Below, piece after piece: positions 25,701 through 40,700 of a stretch of DNA of 64,000 nt. Source of the stretch: Glandiceps talaboti (lineage: Eukaryota; Hemichordata; Enteropneusta; Spengelidae); the NCBI RefSeq assembly GCF_964340395.1, contig NC_135552.1:19959181-20023180 (forward strand), read 5' to 3'. Below the pieces are notes generated by a model. That model searched no databases and had not been told where the DNA came from. It was given only the letters and a program-made list of their open reading frames with translations. Numbering within the stretch: position 1 is the first letter of the stretch; each line of letters starts with the position of its first letter. The position numbers and the translations under genes were made by a program.

Positions 25701-28700
25701 ATTCATCAATGCTATATTTAACATTTGATCTCTTCACTTTGTAGCCATAATGGTTTGCAAAATACCGCTGTATGTTTAACAGTTAGCTGTAAACTATTCC
25801 CATGTACATTTGTATAATATTATGAATATCAGTTGGCCAAGAACAAAACAAGACTAAATTGTTCACAATTGTATGAATGATCTTGAAGAATGATACTAGT
25901 ATTGTTTGTTTGGAGTCTACCTAGTACATTGTTTACTTGTTGCAATACATGCTCTGTGGAGATGTTGCAATGGTTTGTACTTGTTGCAGTATAGGATGTG
26001 CTATGTGGAGATGTTGCAATGTTTAGTACTTGTTGCAGTATAGGATGTGCTATGTGGAGATGTTGCAATGTTTTATACTTGTTGCTGTATAGGATGTGCT
26101 ATGTGGAGATGTTGCAATGTTTTGTACTTGGTGCAGTACATGCTCTGTGGAGATGTTGCAATGTTTTGTACTTGTTGCAGTATAGGATGTGCTATGTGGA
26201 GATGTTGCAATGTTTTGTACTTGTTGCAGTATAGGATGTGCTATGTGGAGATGTTGCAATGTTTTGTACTTGTTGAAGTATAGGATGTGCTATGTGGAGA
26301 TGTTGCAATGTTTTGTACTTGTTGCAGTATAGGATGTGCTATGTGGAGATGTTGCAATGTTTTGTACTTGTTGCAGTATAGGATGTGCTATGTGGAGATG
26401 CAATGTTTTGTACTTGTTGCAGTATAGGATGTGCTATGTGGAGATGTTGCAATGTTTTGTACTTGTTGCAATACATGCTATGTGGAGATGTTGCAATGTT
26501 TTGTACTTGTTGCAGTATAGGATGTGCTATGTGGAGATGTTGCAATGTTTTGTACTTGTTGAAGTATAGGATGTGCTATGTGGAGATGTTGCAATGTTTT
26601 GTACTTGGTGCAGTACATGCTCTGTGGAGATGTTGCAATGTTTTGTACTTGTTGCAGTATAGGATGTGCTATGTGGAGATGTTGCAATGTTTTGTACTTG
26701 TTGCAGTATAGGATGTGCTATGTGGAGATGTTGCAATGTTTTGTACTTGTTGAAGTATAGGATGTGCTATGTGGAGATGTTGCAATGTTTTGTACTTGTT
26801 GCAGTATAGGATGTGCTATGTGGAGATGTTGCAATGTTTTGTACTTGTTGAAGTATAGGATGTGCTATGTGGAGATGTTGCAATGTTTTGTACTTGTTGA
26901 AGTATAGGATGTGCTATGTGGAGATGTTGCAATGTTTTGTACTTGTTGCAGTATAGGATGTGCTATGTGGAGATGTTGCAATGTTTTGTACTTGTTGCAG
27001 TATAGGATGTGCTATGTGGAGATGTTGCAATGTTTTGTACTTGTTGCAGTAAAATACATGTGCTCTGGGAAGATGCAATGTTTTGTACTTGTTGCAGTAT
27101 TAGACGTGCTTAGGGAGGTGTTGCAATGTTTTTCAAGTCTGTGATTGGTACTTTGAGTTCTATACATCATGTGATCAACAGAGCTCACAATGTCTAGTTA
27201 GCCATAGAACAAAATGTACATTTTAAATCTAGTATTTGTTGTATATTGATTCACAACCAGATTTAATCATAGCATATTTAGTTCGCTTGAGAATTTCAAA
27301 TATTTGGCAATGTGCTCTGCAAATTGTTTTAACCAATTTCACACAACTGCAAATGCAAGAGCATAACTGAATGTTTGCTACTAGAAGAACCACTATCCAT
27401 AGTTCACTCCCTGCCACTAGATGGCGTAGTCGTAGCAGATTTGGACTGTACATGTATATGGCAATATATTTACACAACTTAATTGATTGTACCAACCTTG
27501 TACTATGCTCTCCTTAAAACTTAAAATCTCTCAGTGGTATTTCAAAATGCTACCCTTCTAATGAAGTCATGCAATTAATAATTGCAATACCATGACAAAG
27601 GGTCTACATGTATATGCTGATCTGACCATTGCAAACGTGAATTAAAAAAAAAAAATTGTCCAGTTCAAGAAATTTTTTGTCACTTGGAACATGACAAACA
27701 TAAATATGGCTACCGTCATATGGATTTACAGGAAATCATTGAATGTGAACCTTGCTAAAAATGGTTTCATCATAATATTTAGTACTTACTTTTTGAAAAC
27801 TCAAAATAAAAGCCATAATGTTAAATATATTGTGTTTTTATTGAAATTTTCTGTAGGTGGTGATGGAGCAATATTGAATGTGTACAACTTGGCGAGTGGT
27901 CAACAAACACCTGGAGATCTTGTCTATCAGACATCTCATAGTCAAAGCCGATTCTGGAATATTGGTGCAGCTGACTTTAATGCTGCCACAGATTTTCAGA
28001 TAGTGTATGAAGGCGTGATAGGTCAACAAGGTGTCTATGATATCTCCATTGATGATGTCAAAGTAGAAGATCATCCTTGTACTGGACTCAGAGGTGAGAA
28101 TAATTATAACTGAATAAATGCAGGAAGATGGATTTATTTTAAAGTGTATTTATGTCATTCAACAATGCACTTTGTCCCCAAACCTAAACTACCTTGGACA
28201 AGAGTTCCTGTATTAAACACTTCTCAACGGTAATTACTGCAGTGCATAATAAAAAAACAAACAGAAACATAAACTCTTACATGTATGTTATGGCACTGTC
28301 CTCTATGAATATGTAGTACTACATGCAACAAAAACATAAATCACTACATTTATCTTACCCACTCCTCCCACCAGAGGGCGCTAGAGCTGTAGCACATTAT
28401 TTTTACCAAGAATTCAAACATTATTGTATACTTCTAATGCTTCTAAAATGTCATAACAGCTAACTTAATGTGATTCCACTTGCAAAATCTTGAATATAGT
28501 GAAAACTTTGCCAAATAACCCAATGAATTGAAACCTCTTTTTCCATTTCTTGCACATCTTCCAGCTACATGTGACTTTGAGTTTGACATGTGCACCTGGA
28601 CAAATGTTAAAGACGATGAATTTGATTGGTTGAGGTTTAGTGGAAGTTCAGCTCTGTTATTTGGAATTAGTGGTCCTACATTTGATCACACTACTGGAAC

Positions 28701-31700
28701 ACCTGATGGTAAGACAATCCAGAGTCATTCATATCAAATCTGACTTATGTAGTAAATATTTGATTTCGTCGCTAACACAAATACTTGCCCGCAAGGAAGA
28801 CAATATTAAATGTGGCCATGTGTTCTTTGGGAAACAACAGTGCTCATTTCATCACTAGTAGCAATTTTTTTCCAATATGTAAAAAGTTCAATTCGCTTGG
28901 CTATTAATTTAAAAATTCGCTAATTATGAAAAGGACTTTTTAAATTTACTTCATATATTTCTGTTCCCTTTTAAATTTGTTTTCTTCCTCTCTCTCTGTC
29001 CATAGGTTGGTACATCTTGTTTGAGAGTGAGTTCCGAAGTCGTGATGAAAAAGCTCGTGTTGTGTCAGATGTTTTTAGTGAGATCAAACCAAGATGTTTT
29101 GAATTTTATTATCACATGTATGGCCCCAATGTTGCTCCTGGAGATTTAGCGGTAAGGGAGATTTAGAGAGTTCAAATGAAACTGAGAAAAAAAAAGAACT
29201 GATATATTTATTAGTTTTCACATTATGTTCTTTAATTCCAATAAAAGTACATTGTAGTCATGTATTTGATAAACTCATATAAGGCCGAGAAAAAAAAAAT
29301 TGTTTTGTTCTAGTTATCCGACCCCACCTAGTTTTTCATGCTAAACTTTTTTTACATATTCGAGAAAAAAATAATAAAATTGTGAAGTCTTGCAAGAAAT
29401 AGTGGATGCGGAAACTGACATCAACTGAAAAAGACAATATAAAATTGTTCTTCCAATCTGTAATGGCCGTACATCTAATAGGGAGAAACCAATAACACAG
29501 AGACCATATGGAAAACAATGGAAAACATAACTACCTGAACTAGACACTCACATATGAAAAGAAAAATATGATAAAAATTAAAATAAAAAATCTACCTACC
29601 CCACCTATTCTGAAAATGAGCGTAATCAGAACCACACATTTTTTTTGTTATGCCTAATATAAATATAAAATCACCCAAAAAAGTTTCTCATGACAAGAGG
29701 CATGAGCGATCAACAATTCCAGGACCTACACAGGATCAACCGAGGGTTTACCAAGGTTAACACAGCCTAGCCATGGCCTACCCAGGGCTTACTCTGTCTA
29801 CTTAGTGTTTAGCCAGTGACTAGCCAGGGTCTACCCAGGGGGACCTACTATGGTCTTCTCATACCCTACATAATGTTTAGCCAGGGTCTGGCTAGGCCTA
29901 CTAGTGTTATTAGTACAAACAGGAAACCAACAAGTGTTGTTGTTGATTTATCATAGGTATATGTAGAACATGCAGATTCCTTATATGAGACCCGAGTGTG
30001 GTTCCAAACAGGAGACAAAGGTGATAGATGGCATGAAGCACATGTTGATATTGACTTCAACGCCCCTTACAGAGTAAGTACATATTGAAGTTTTATGAAG
30101 TGTGTATAACTCTTTGTCAATTGTCTTTTTGCATTTTGTGAAGTGTGTGTACATCTTTGTGGTGTCTGTTTGCATTTTTGACTTTGATCAGATAGTGTCA
30201 TATGTGATTCTTAGTCCGTTGTGTGGTGTTGTAGGGCAGAGAATTCAAACAGGAGATGAGATTGATTAAAACAGTACCAAAGATATTGATCTGTAGTCAC
30301 TATAGACCACATTATAATACTGAAATCATCATGGTTGAGTGGTTAGAATTGTTGGCTTTGAAACTGCATGTTGAACCTTTGAGCATTTCTACTGCTGTTT
30401 CTGCAGGGATAGCTAAAAGCAAGACTGAACCACTATTGCACTTGATTCAGTCACCCCAGCTGTATAATTGGGGACCTGGTAGGACAGAGGTTGCTATCTG
30501 TATGCTTTACTCCTGTTTGTGTATAGAGTTTGCAATGGGTTGTATGCTATGCTCAACAGGGAAGTTAAGGAATTTATATACAAAGTATTTTGCTGATATA
30601 TGTCAGTGTTCCAGGGGTAATAATTGACACAGTGCTATAATCATAACATTCATTGTGAGAGCTGTTGCTTTAAAAATGTATAAATGTTTCCTATTAATAC
30701 TATTACTTTATTCATACTACACTTGGATGTTATCTTGAAATATCAAAGTCCTTTAAAATGTATTTTGTTACAGATTGTGATAGAGGGTAAGATTGATACT
30801 TCCTTTGGTGGTGATATTGCTGTAGATGACACACGTATGTATGATACACCATGCAGTGAATTACCAACACCTGAACCATTCGTATGTGAAGACGGCCAAG
30901 GATCCGTGGATGACTCAGTGAGATGTGATTGGAAAGATGACTGTGCCGATGGATCTGATGAAAGACAATGTGGTATGTTGAAGAATAATACTACCTCAGT
31001 AGTATACATATCGGTGTGTTATTTTTTAAGTACCTGACCTACATCATTACCATATAGATACAGGTACAGGTACAGGTACAGGTACAGGTACAGGTACAGG
31101 TACAGGTACAGTGCAGGTACAGGTACAGGTACAGTGCAGGTACAGGTACAGGCACAGGTTCAGTGCAGGTACAGGTACATGTACATGTACAGGTACAGGT
31201 ACAGGTACAGTGCAGGTACAGGTACAGGTACAGGTACAGTGCAGGTACAGGTACAGGTACAGTGCAGGTACAGGTACAGGCACAGGTTCAGTGCAGGTAC
31301 AGGTACATGTACATGTACAGGTTCAGGTACAGTGCAGGTACAGGTACAGGTACAGGTACAGGTACATGTACAGGTACAGGTACAGTGCAGGTACATCAGG
31401 TACAGATACAGGTACAGGTACAGTGCAGGTACAGGTACAGGTACAGGTACAGGTACCGGACCTGGTGCAGATGCAGGTACAGGTACATGTACATATATAG
31501 ATACATGTATAGATATAGATATAAATATAGATATAAATATAAATATAGATATAGATATAAATATAGATATTGATATAGATACAGGTACAGATACTAACAT
31601 TAACATTGTACCAATTAAAATCAGTCAATTCAAAAATGTAGAAACAAAATGTATGCAGTTAGCATATCAACCATGTACAGACCAATTGGTCCTTGTAGAT

Positions 31701-34700
31701 ATGTGTGATTGCACAGTATGATTGTTATGGAATTTTGCAGTTTTGGGTAAATATGATAACAGAATACTTAAGAGTATTTGCACAAGCAACCACTTGAAGT
31801 GTTTTCTGCTGCACTTTCAACTGTGAATGTACAGCCAAGGGAACATACACGGAAAAGACCACAAGTAATAAGTTACACTTGCATTCTCTTACCATGGAGC
31901 TCTGTCATATTACTCATATTTGCCAACACTTGTTATGAGTAACCTTGTCTGAAATGCTGTCTTATCTGTCCATAATTTACAATGAAAGATAAAAAATATA
32001 TGATACATGTATAGTTTTAGTAATATCTGATAAAATTATTTGTAAATTCATCCAAGTGCAGACAGGTTAGTATGTACTGATATTAATTGTCATTTTCTAA
32101 ATCAGGTGAATGTAACTTTGAGGAAGATCAGTGTCTTTACCGTGATGTAAGTCGTGGTGAATATCAATGGGACAGACTGCAAGGATCAACAGCAACACCA
32201 GAAACTGGACCCTCAATAGATTGTGATGTGGGAACCAAAGATGGTAAAGTGAATTCACTATCAAAGATCTCTTCCATTCTATACTTGTATATATCTATAA
32301 GTTACACTGAGTAAAGTGATTTTACTTTTTGCCACACTTATCTATTACCATACATATCATGTCTGAAATAACACTGTTTCATTTCATTATAAACATAGTA
32401 TGTGGCCCATCTAACATTGTCAATTGTAAACAGTGTTGTCAGCTGACTAAAAGCCATGTAATAACTGTGATGATAGAGCCCTAACTGTTGTAGTGCTCTG
32501 TTAGGTCTACAAGATGTGTTATGCAAACTTCTATCATACTAACTATGCACTGGCATGTATACTGACTGACTGTGATTAGAGTGACCATGTACTAGGTTCA
32601 TAATTAAGGCAAACTAAACAGTGCACAGCGTATATTTACAACTGGTGCCTGATATGTATGCTATAAATGATTATGACAGTGGAATCTTTTAACTTGGGTG
32701 TTACAGGTTGTATATCGTCATAAAAGTACACTGGGGGTCAGACACTCACTGTGATTTTGCAATAAAACTGTGATTTTCATTGATGAGAATACTACCAATC
32801 ACTTGGAGACATAAATTTTTCAGTTCAATAGTCGAAGACAGGTTTCACAGTATTGTAGTTAACATTGAAGACTTTCCAGACTTCAAAACCTGTCTGTTCA
32901 TTTTTACAGGTCATTACATGGCAGTAGAGGCTTCTGATGGTAACATTCTCAGTTATGCTGTGTTAGATGGACCCAAAGTAAAAGAGTGCAGTACTACATG
33001 TGAAGTACAGTTTTGTTATCATATGTATGGAGATGGTAAGAACCCCTCACAGTTGAAAACCGCTTGATTAATCTATGGATGTTTTAGATAGTTATGGTTG
33101 CCTACATTTTGTAACACATTTTTTGAAAGCAGAGATAAAAGTTACCTTTTCGGAATCTGGTTTGTGGCAACAACCTAGTTAATCTGAGTCATTCAGACAT
33201 CAGCGTATAACATTATGCAACCTGGTATTAAATTAAACTCCCAGTGGAGTAACCTGACAGTAGACTGTGGTTGTAAATATAGGTGTAAGTTTTGAAAATT
33301 ACACAACACATAAGTCAAGTTGAACGTAATAAACAGACTCAATCTCTTTGTTGTACTTTGCAGTTTTTGTAGTAATGCAACATTGATCAAAGTTTTATAA
33401 ATTTTCAAGAACAGGAAATTTTTATCAGATTTTAATCAGATTGGGTCATTGTACCATAATATTGTTTGTATCTTTGTTTTTAAAATCTGGTATTAGAATG
33501 ATTTTGTTTTTCATGCAGAAACTGGTAGATTAGAAGTGTACTACATTGAAAACAACCTTGAAACACGTATCTTGGCTCTGAATGGTGACCAAGGTGATAT
33601 ATGGAGAGATGGTATAGTGATAGTTGGCCGTGTTGCTACTGATTGGCAGGTAAGATAGTGATAGTTGGCTGTGTTGCTACAGATTGGCAGGTAAGATAGT
33701 GATAGTTGGCTGTGTTGCTACAGATTGGCAGGTAAGATAGTGATAGTTGGCTGTGTTGCTACATATTTGTAGATAAGGTATTGATAAATGGCTGTGTGTA
33801 TGTGTGTGTGCATGCATATTTGTGTGCATGCATGTGTGTGTGTGTACGTGCATGTACGTATGTATAATTTATGTAACTATGTATGTATGTGTGTGTGTGT
33901 GTATGTATGTATGTACTATAATGTATGTATGTATGTATGTATGTATGTATGTATGTATGTATGTATGTATATTTGTATGTATCTACATACGTGCATACAT
34001 GTGTGACTTCCAATTCCATGGCCACATGCACTAATATTCCTTAGATTGGGAAAGCATCTGTGAAAAGGCATGTACATTTTTTGCTTTTCTGTGAGAATTT
34101 TTGTACTGTATACATATATTGACATTTTATTTTTTATTTTCCTTCAGCTTGCATTCCGAGGAAAGCGTTTACTGGGTGAAAAGGGAGACATAGCCATTGA
34201 TGACATTCATCTGATTAATTGTGATTTCCCTGGTAAGATTTAGAAGAATATAAAATATCAAACTAACAGTTCAGTAGAAATTTAGACTAGCTAAGTTGAT
34301 TGAATGCAAGGCATGCTATATATGGTGATAATGCCATTAATGGTGATGAAAGATATAGTAAGGATATCTAAAAAAGCATTGTATTGAAAAACCAAATTTT
34401 GCTTTTCAGAAGTTGATTCATATCCCTTCAAGTTACCTTTATAGAAATTAAAAGATTTACCAACACACACACATAATATATTTATTTATTGATTTGTGTG
34501 CAAGGAGATGAAAATTAATTTGTGTTGGTGACTTTGTTTCATCAGAAATTGAAGCTGACTGTGGGGTTCGGTACCAGTGTGATAGAGGATCCTGTGTGGA
34601 AGAAGAACAGCTATGTGATTTCACTGATGACTGTGGTGATTTCTCAGATGAATTACATGAAACATGTAGTAAGTAACTCCTGTCCTATGAACTACATAAA

Positions 34701-37700
34701 ACATAATTTTTAACATGTAGTAAATCTGTTATAACATAAGCATACTATAACTAGTGCAGTCATATCTTGTATGTCAAAGCATTTCCAATGTGATAAACAG
34801 CATGTGTGACTTTTGTTATATCTTATGTTAATATGTTTGTTATCTTCTTTAATGATTAGGTAACAAAATCAGGAATTATTCAGGCATCTTTGTTAAAGTT
34901 CAAAATGTAATATTTTCCTGTAAATATTTCACTGTGTTTATTGTTATTGTATAGTCTTCATGTAACTGTACACGTTTGCTGAAAATATCCCTAATGTACT
35001 ACAGTGAGTTGAATGACTACAACTTTTTTGTTGAAAACAATACCATGATGATAATAATTTTTTCTCTTGTTCCATCAGATGACTACACACAGTGTAACTT
35101 TGAGTACGGATTTTGTGACTGGACCAATGATTATGATGACAGTTTTGACTGGGAGAGAGAAAAGGGTGAAACTGGATTATTTACATTGACTGGACCAAGT
35201 AGAGATCATACACGTAACAATGCAGCCGGGACCTACATTTATATTGATACAAGACCACCTCAAAGAAGTGGTGATAATGCCAGGTTGATCAGTCACAACT
35301 TTGAAGGAACAGATGGGTCTGGAAGCTGTGTGGTAGGCATATTGATTGATAGCTTATTGGATGATAGCATATAAATTCTATTTCTCACCTATAAAATCAC
35401 TAAATGGTCTCGCACCAAAATGTCTGCAGAACTTAAAATCAAAGTTACCAAGCCTACAAGATCTTTGCATTTATGTCATCATATAACACCCAGGTTCTCA
35501 GAACATGACTCAAATCATATGGAGATTGGTCTTTCAGCTACACCGCTGCAATTCTTTGGAACCAACTGCTAACCACTATCTGCTGTGCACCCAGTGTTAT
35601 TGAGAATTTCAAGTCAAGACTAAAGACATACCTTTTTGAGAGAATTTATCTAAATTTGTGATAGTGTATAATGTAAATTTAGTGTCTGTGAACTTGATGG
35701 ATATCAGGCACTTATATACATATATCTTTAACATATCATTATCTTCACGATTTTGAAATGGGATACAAGCATGCAAAGAATAGTAGTATGGTAGACATAT
35801 CATGATTGATGGTTGATGCTTTATATTCTTTAAAACATGCCTACATGTTCAAGTAAGACACTTTAGTTGAGGTAAATGAGACTGACTGTCCAGCAGAATA
35901 GATCAACTTTTTGTTGTGTTTTCTAGATGAGATTTTACTATCATATGTATGGTAGTAACATTGGATCCTTAAAAATCTACACACGTACAGCAGTTGGAGG
36001 ACCTCTCACAGAACTATGGTCTCATCACACTCAAGTCGGAGACTTCTTTGTCAAAGTCATGCTCGAAATTACAGAGACAGACAACTTCCAGGTTTGTTGA
36101 TCAGCATTTATCAGAGCGCAATGTTTTATGTATGTCAGGGACTGCTTTGTTATAAGGTCATGCTAGAAATAAAAGAGACAGATGAGCATTTCTCAGAGGT
36201 CTTTAGATTAGACAATTAACTTCCAGATTTGGTGATGAATTTCTTGACAGAATTCTGTAGGGTAAGTTTTATTTTTTGGACAGGTCACAATCTTCATTCC
36301 CATGAGCTTCTGAATCATTTTTGTATAATGTACAAAAATGAAAAACAGGTACACAGGGATTTTCCCATATCATGTAACAAACATATTTTTGGCAATGTAG
36401 CAGGCCTATTGGAAAAATATATGTCCTCTAACTGGGCTGTGGGGCACATAGCCAGACATGGCTGTACACCTGGTCCCAGTACTAGAATATAGCCACACCC
36501 CTAGTACTAGGAGTGCAGTTTTCCCTGTGTATACCAATGTACAGGTGAGCCAATGGAATGGTTCATTGTAGTGGTCATGGTAACCTAGTCCCTTTACACT
36601 AATTAAGCCCTATCAAGAAAGAAAAAATATAGCACCTTGCCTGTAATTCAGGAGTACTTCCATTCTCTGCAGTTATATGGGCATTTACAGGTCATATTTC
36701 TCAGGGGAGATGTTGTAACCTGAGGATGATGGATAATTTTAATTTTAATCCAGCTAAACACTAAACATGTAATTAGCCCTATTTACATCAGATCACAGAG
36801 TATATACTGTCTACTAAGAGAATTGTCTTAGATTTCAATTCTATCATTAACATTTTGTATGTGGTAGGTTATCATTGAAGGCATAGTTGGATTTAGTATT
36901 GGAGGTGACATTGCTGTTGATGACGTCACATTTACGCCAGAATGTATACCATTTGATGGAAGTCTACCAGAGGTGACTCCATCACCAACACCACCTTCTC
37001 CATGTCCTGGTCAGTTTGTATGTGAGGATGGTGTAACTTGTTTACCGCTAGTACAAGTATGTGACTTCAAAGAACAATGTCCTAGTGGATCTGATGAACT
37101 AGTATGTGGTAAGTATATGCAGACATTTCTCAATGTGATAAGATTGGTATGATATATTTTGTTCAATCAGATTTTTGGCTTTTCAATGAATATGACTCAG
37201 TAGAGGAAACTGTACACACTTTTTGAAAATCTTGAGTAGGTGATGTAGATTTCAACAGAGGACTGTATGTAAGTGACAAGATTATCCAGTCATTTGAGTA
37301 CTATAGTACTTAGTAGCTGCTACCATCTCTTTATACACCCCCCCCCCCCACCCCCATGCTTGAAGGAACACACAATCAGCCACAACCGTTCCACACAAAC
37401 AGACATACATACAAAATCAATACCAAATATACCCCTCAAAGATTACAGGATAAAGCTGCTGTTCTTTTCTTATTTGCAAAAAAGTAGGAATAAATTGTGT
37501 TTTATGGGAGAGAAACTTACACTTACTGTGATTATTTTGCATACACTAGATATAAAGACCATTTTCATGTGAATTTCATATTTACTTGTAGGTACATGTG
37601 ATTTTGAGATTGATACATGTGGCTGGGAAGACACTAGTGCTGGAATGTATACATGGGAGAGATTTCAAGCTGGCACTTCTACATCACTACAGGCTCCTGA

Positions 37701-40700
37701 CAAAGATGCTGCAGGCAGAGATGATGGTCAGTATCAAATGTATACAGTTTGACTATCCAGATTGCTCCTGAAAAGATGACAATCATTTGACATTTGAAAC
37801 AACATATGGTTTTGTTATTCCTGGCTGTGATTACTAAAAATTATACTCCATTTGGAGAAAGAAGACGCTGTGTTTCAGTAAAGCATAATTTACTCCACAA
37901 TTCATACATTCATGTTCCAATAGGTCATTACATGTTGGTGGAAGGAAGTGGATCCCGGTTTTACCTCGGAGCTTTCTTAGAAACAATGGTACATGATAAC
38001 ATTGGACAGTGTTGTGTGATGCAACTGTACTACCATATGTCTGGTAATTATAGTGGTAGTTTATTTGTCTACCTACAAGACCCTGATGATAACCTTGCAT
38101 TGTATATCCTGTACCAACGGTTGGATGACCAGGGTATAGAGTGGCATAGAGCTGATATCTATACAGGAAGTCATGGAAGGCGATGGAGGGTAAGTATATC
38201 ATAAACTTCTTGAAAAAGTTCACTCAAGTGCAAAAGATTCAAGCCACCTTTTTACTTATTTACTCCTGATTATCATAAAATAATATTTATAGAGAAAAAA
38301 GCCAACCCACATTTATTTATAGTATTTAAATGTGAATAATTAAGCAGAGTTGAAAGAAAATGAACCAGGTTCAAACTTCCTTTTAGATTTTGAATATTCA
38401 CGATAATATCCTCATTCCCTAAGTCATGGCTACTGTTAAAATTTAGGATAGATTTTAGTTAGACTAAGTTTAGTTGTGTTAATACTAATACTAGTCAAGG
38501 GACAGGGAGCATACGAAGAGGTAACTATTGTATTACTACTAAATCTGATATGAATAACACACCCTATTATTAAATATGTACAGATATATCAGAAACACAA
38601 TACATTAAAGACACATGGCTGTGCATGAGCACTGCAGGGCTCCATTTAAATTCTAAGATTGCTAGTCAAATTTAGCAAAGTGAACTGTTTCAGCTATATT
38701 TTTCTATTGATGTCCATTGGTTTAACAGAGTACCACCACATACATTTGTAAGTGTATTAGACACAATGTTTAGTAGTCTTTGTGACCTGCACTGCTGCTA
38801 GTGCTAGTCTAATTTAGCAAAGTGAACTTTTTCAACTATAATTTTCTATCAATATCCATTGGTCTAACTGACTACCACCTCATGAATTTGGAAGTGTAGA
38901 CACAATGTTTAGTAGTCTATGTAACCTGGACAAAGTACTGCTATATTTCAAGTCCTGTATGAGAACATCTTATCCTGTATAATGTATGGTGCTGTACAAC
39001 TCTCTAGTGCAAACAAGTGACTCTGAGAAGATTCTGTAAAAAGTTGTTTTCCTCTTTTATAGTTTGATATTGAGTCGTATCCACTGCTTGGTACTATTGG
39101 TGGTAATACAAATGATGTAGCAGTTGATGAAATTAAGTTTATTGATTGTCATCCCGATGATGTCAAAGATACTGTAGCAGGTACTTAGTATTTCTTCTTT
39201 TCTGTATTAAAAGCATCAGAACATTATCATTTGTCTATATGTGGTGTTACACGTGATTCACTCCTGCCTTCTCACAACTCAACCACATATTTATTTGCTT
39301 GTATCATGACAATGTTGACAAAATATCATTAAGGTAATATTAGTTGATACTTGTTTAATAATATGAAAATGAGTCAGTGAAGTAATGAATGTCATGGAGA
39401 ATATATTGTTCATGGTTCCAAGAATCAATAGGACAGTACAATTTATCGTTCCAGAGTAACTGTATTGTACTGTAGTGTCCAAATGAAATTTAATATGTCA
39501 TGTTATGTCTGAGGAATTCAGAAGATTTACTGTGTTTAATAGGTATATAGTATCCCATCACTTTGTAATACGACTGGATGGGTGAAATAGCTATATACAG
39601 ACACACTTGTGCTGTGTATTATGTTAAAGTATGCCTTGACATATTGCAGAAAATTGTTTCACTCAAAATGAAGGTTGCCATAAAAACTAGAGACCAAATT
39701 GTACCCTACAGGCAAAGAATGGGAAAATTACAACAATCTTATATATTTCAATTCCTACAAATAACTTTCCTACTGTTTGTTGAGTACTGATGACATAGAA
39801 AAGTGATTTCATCAATTGTTATAAATCTTTTTCAGATATAAGTTGTACCATTGATACAGATCCAGCCTGGTGTGGCTGGATTCAAGTTCTTGATGAGAAT
39901 GATGACATAGATTTTTGGCATCGCTCCGGACCTACAAATAACGAGGCAACTACTGGTCCAGACAATGATCACACCATGGGGCCATCCGGATCTGGTGACT
40001 ATTTATCATTATACCTTTTTACTAGGTTTCTGATCAAATAACCCCTGAAGGCAGATCAACTGTAACACTAATTATTTAGTATTTCCCTTGCTATGCAGAG
40101 ATAAAACAGCTTTTCTGTTTTCCTTAAAATGGCATTCTAAATCAGACAATGATTAAAACTGTGTAACTTGTTGAATTTTAATATGAAAAGTTAGTTATTG
40201 TGTTAAAAAATGTATATGTTTTTGTATTTTAATGCTTGCTTGATAGTACTAAAATTTGGTGAGTGAAAGGGGCTTCCCATAACTTCTTAATTTGAAGCCT
40301 GACTTCCAAATACAAACACATATTTTGTTGATGTTATGTAAGGCATGTATCGCATCAGTTGTCTTAGTGTAACATGTCTACAAACTCAATGCTATGTATA
40401 CTGCTTGTTATGTAATAACACTAATATCTCCATCTTTTTAATGATCATCATCTAGGTCACTATGGATACATTGATTCAGCTTATAACAGTCCAGGCCAAA
40501 TAGCTCGATTAACCATCTACCCTCAACCATCAACCAGTGAATCATGTTTTAGATTCTATTGGCATATGTTTGGTCCTACAATGGGTACACTCAGTGTTTA
40601 TCAACAACAGCTTGGTTGGCCAGAAACAAAGATTTTCACAAGAATGGGTACCTGGGGAAATGAATGGCACTATGCACAGAAAACCATTAGTTTTGATCTC

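Noticed and set aside
25932-27130. CRISPR array
   Set aside because: Regular repeats, but there are no unique spacers and the context is animal intron; it is a minisatellite.
25829-27144. Many overlapping open frames on both strands
   Set aside because: All arise from the 49-bp minisatellite; the repeat length shifts frame each unit, so the same peptide recurs in different frames.
31047-31721. Long repetitive frames (Gln-Val, Thr-Gly or Pro-Val repeats)
   Set aside because: Product of the stop-free GTACAG hexamer array; no splice support.
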